Origin: Methylobacterium brachythecii
GTDB taxonomy: Bacteria > Pseudomonadota > Alphaproteobacteria > Rhizobiales > Beijerinckiaceae
Direction of reading: 5' to 3'
Assembly: GCF_014196345.1 (NCBI RefSeq)
Contig: NZ_JACIDN010000004.1
Location: 62,001 to 126,000 of the forward strand
DNA length: 64,000 bases
The position numbers and the translations under genes were made by a program. Under the pieces are notes generated by a model that saw nothing but the letters and a program-made list of their open reading frames with translations, did no database searches and was not told where the DNA came from. Shown here piece after piece: positions 63,393 to 64,000 of the stretch; the stretch's first letter is position 1, and each line of letters begins with the position of its first letter.

Positions 63393-64000
63393 TCAGGGGA
63401 TAGCGTCGAGAGCATGGGCCGGCCCCGCGACGAGCGCGGTGGCGAGGCCGGCCGTGATCACCGGCTCGTAGGGACTCGGCCGCCAGGCCTCTGCCGGTTC
63501 GGAGGCCGGTATTCCGCGATGCAACGGGACGCAGGCGCAGGCCTGTCCCCGGAAGGTGAGGCGACCTTCCTGGTTACGGCTCATGGCGATCAGCGAATCG
63601 GGCAGGGCGAGGCGTTCGGGCGAGGCCAGGACGAGGGCGAGGTCGCGGGCTGTGCCGCGGCGGCCGGACAGGATCGCGGTCTCGTCGAAGGCGACGGTGT
63701 CGATCACGGCCTCGACGCGTAGCGCCTGATCGGACCGCCGGCTGCGGTTGGGGAAGCGAACCGGCGCCCGGTGGGCGAGGGCGACCGAGCGCAGGGTCGG
63801 CGGCAGGGCGCGTCCGGCAAGGTTGGCTTCGAGGAAGCCGGGGGCGACGAGGTGCGTCGGCACCTCGCGCGCCAAGGCCGAGGCGAAGGCCGCGCCGTCG
63901 AACAGCGGCAAGGTTTCGAGAGCCGCACCCGAGACGAGGGACGCGGCCAGGCCCGTCGCGAGACCGCGCAGGTCGTGCGGCCCGATCAGGCTGAGGATGC
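63393..64000 (-). CDS. 3' part of a gene cut by the right edge; possible adenylate-forming enzyme
   Basis: The frame is open through the right edge, so only the C-terminal part (about 200 residues) is visible. The segment near the edge (LSLIGPHDLRGLATGLAASL, GAALETLPLFDGAAFASAL) resembles the core of AMP-binding acyl-CoA or class I adenylate-forming enzymes, where a substrate-entry helix is followed by an F-D-x-x-F-type segment, but the usual C-terminal motifs were not recognised. Family assignment is tentative. Convergence is not an issue: it is the last gene on its strand in the window. Confidence 0.5.
   Translation of the reverse strand, partial: ILSLIGPHDLRGLATGLAASLVSGAALETLPLFDGAAFASALAREVPTHLVAPGFLEANLAGRALPPTLRSVALAHRAPVRFPNRSRRSDQALRVEAVIDTVAFDETAILSGRRGTARDLALVLASPERLALPDSLIAMSRNQEGRLTFRGQACACVPLHRGIPASEPAEAWRPSPYEPVITAGLATALVAGPAHALDAIP

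Overview
The window is GC-rich, gene-dense DNA from an alphaproteobacterium, almost certainly a Methylobacterium/Methylorubrum-type methylotroph. The main evidence is a lanthanide-type PQQ methanol dehydrogenase (xoxF, 39.6-41.4 kb), a rhizobial-style GCG/CRPN small secreted protein, the recG/sdhE/mfd neighbourhood at the right, and many extracytoplasmic-function (ECF) sigma factors. No rRNA, tRNA or CRISPR array was recognised.

Left part (0-7.6 kb): a sulfur/redox operon, osmC - acyl-CoA-dehydrogenase-like flavoprotein - rubredoxin/rubredoxin-reductase fusion - persulfide-dioxygenase-like metallo-hydrolase. It lies between two sigma-54 activators (one PAS-type, one GAF/NifA-type). Upstream of osmC there is a clear GG-N10-GC sigma-54 promoter and three copies of the palindrome TGTCGACA.

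7.9-30 kb looks like accessory DNA: a small tyrosine recombinase, a DUF4344 metallopeptidase, a translationally coupled seven-gene MoxR/DUF58/von Willebrand (Bat- or mxaRSACKL-like) operon, a DUF1254 protein, a DUF3302/HlyD export pair (yiaW/yiaV-like), a HAD phosphatase, an arylsulfatase with its formylglycine-generating enzyme, aquaporin Z, and a LuxR-type response regulator, MetA-type porin and histidine kinase. A shared 14-bp box (GGRTT-N4-CCYGAT) sits at nearly the same distance before the porin gene, the GCG/CRPN gene and a tiny Gly/Arg-rich ORF. A fourth copy lies after the response regulator.

29.5-38 kb: a LysR regulator divergent from a four-gene oxidoreductase/hydrolase group, then an ECF41 (SigJ-like) sigma factor with the family's WLPEP, DGGGK and NPDKL motifs. 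Three matching TGTCACA-N16/17-CGTC promoters surround it: one before the sigma operon itself, one before a metallo-beta-lactamase-fold hydrolase and one before an NmrA-like reductase.

38-49 kb: a truncated OLD-family ATPase ending in a strong terminator, orphan xoxF, a HerA-like ATPase, an ECF42/DGPF pair, and an ECF sigma/anti-sigma operon with a cupredoxin and a Tat-exported metallophosphoesterase. Two divergent, identical GGGAATAA-N16-GTCT elements lie between that operon and a small secreted protein gene.

49-64 kb is mostly core: DoxX, DUF899, PepSY and DUF502 proteins, a VOC protein, recG divergent from sdhE, a DUF2167/site-2-protease pair, mfd, a degenerate receiver-like protein, and the 3' end of a gene cut by the right edge. 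The window's theme is dense alternative-sigma regulation: sigma-54 plus three ECF systems whose probable promoters can be read directly from the sequence.
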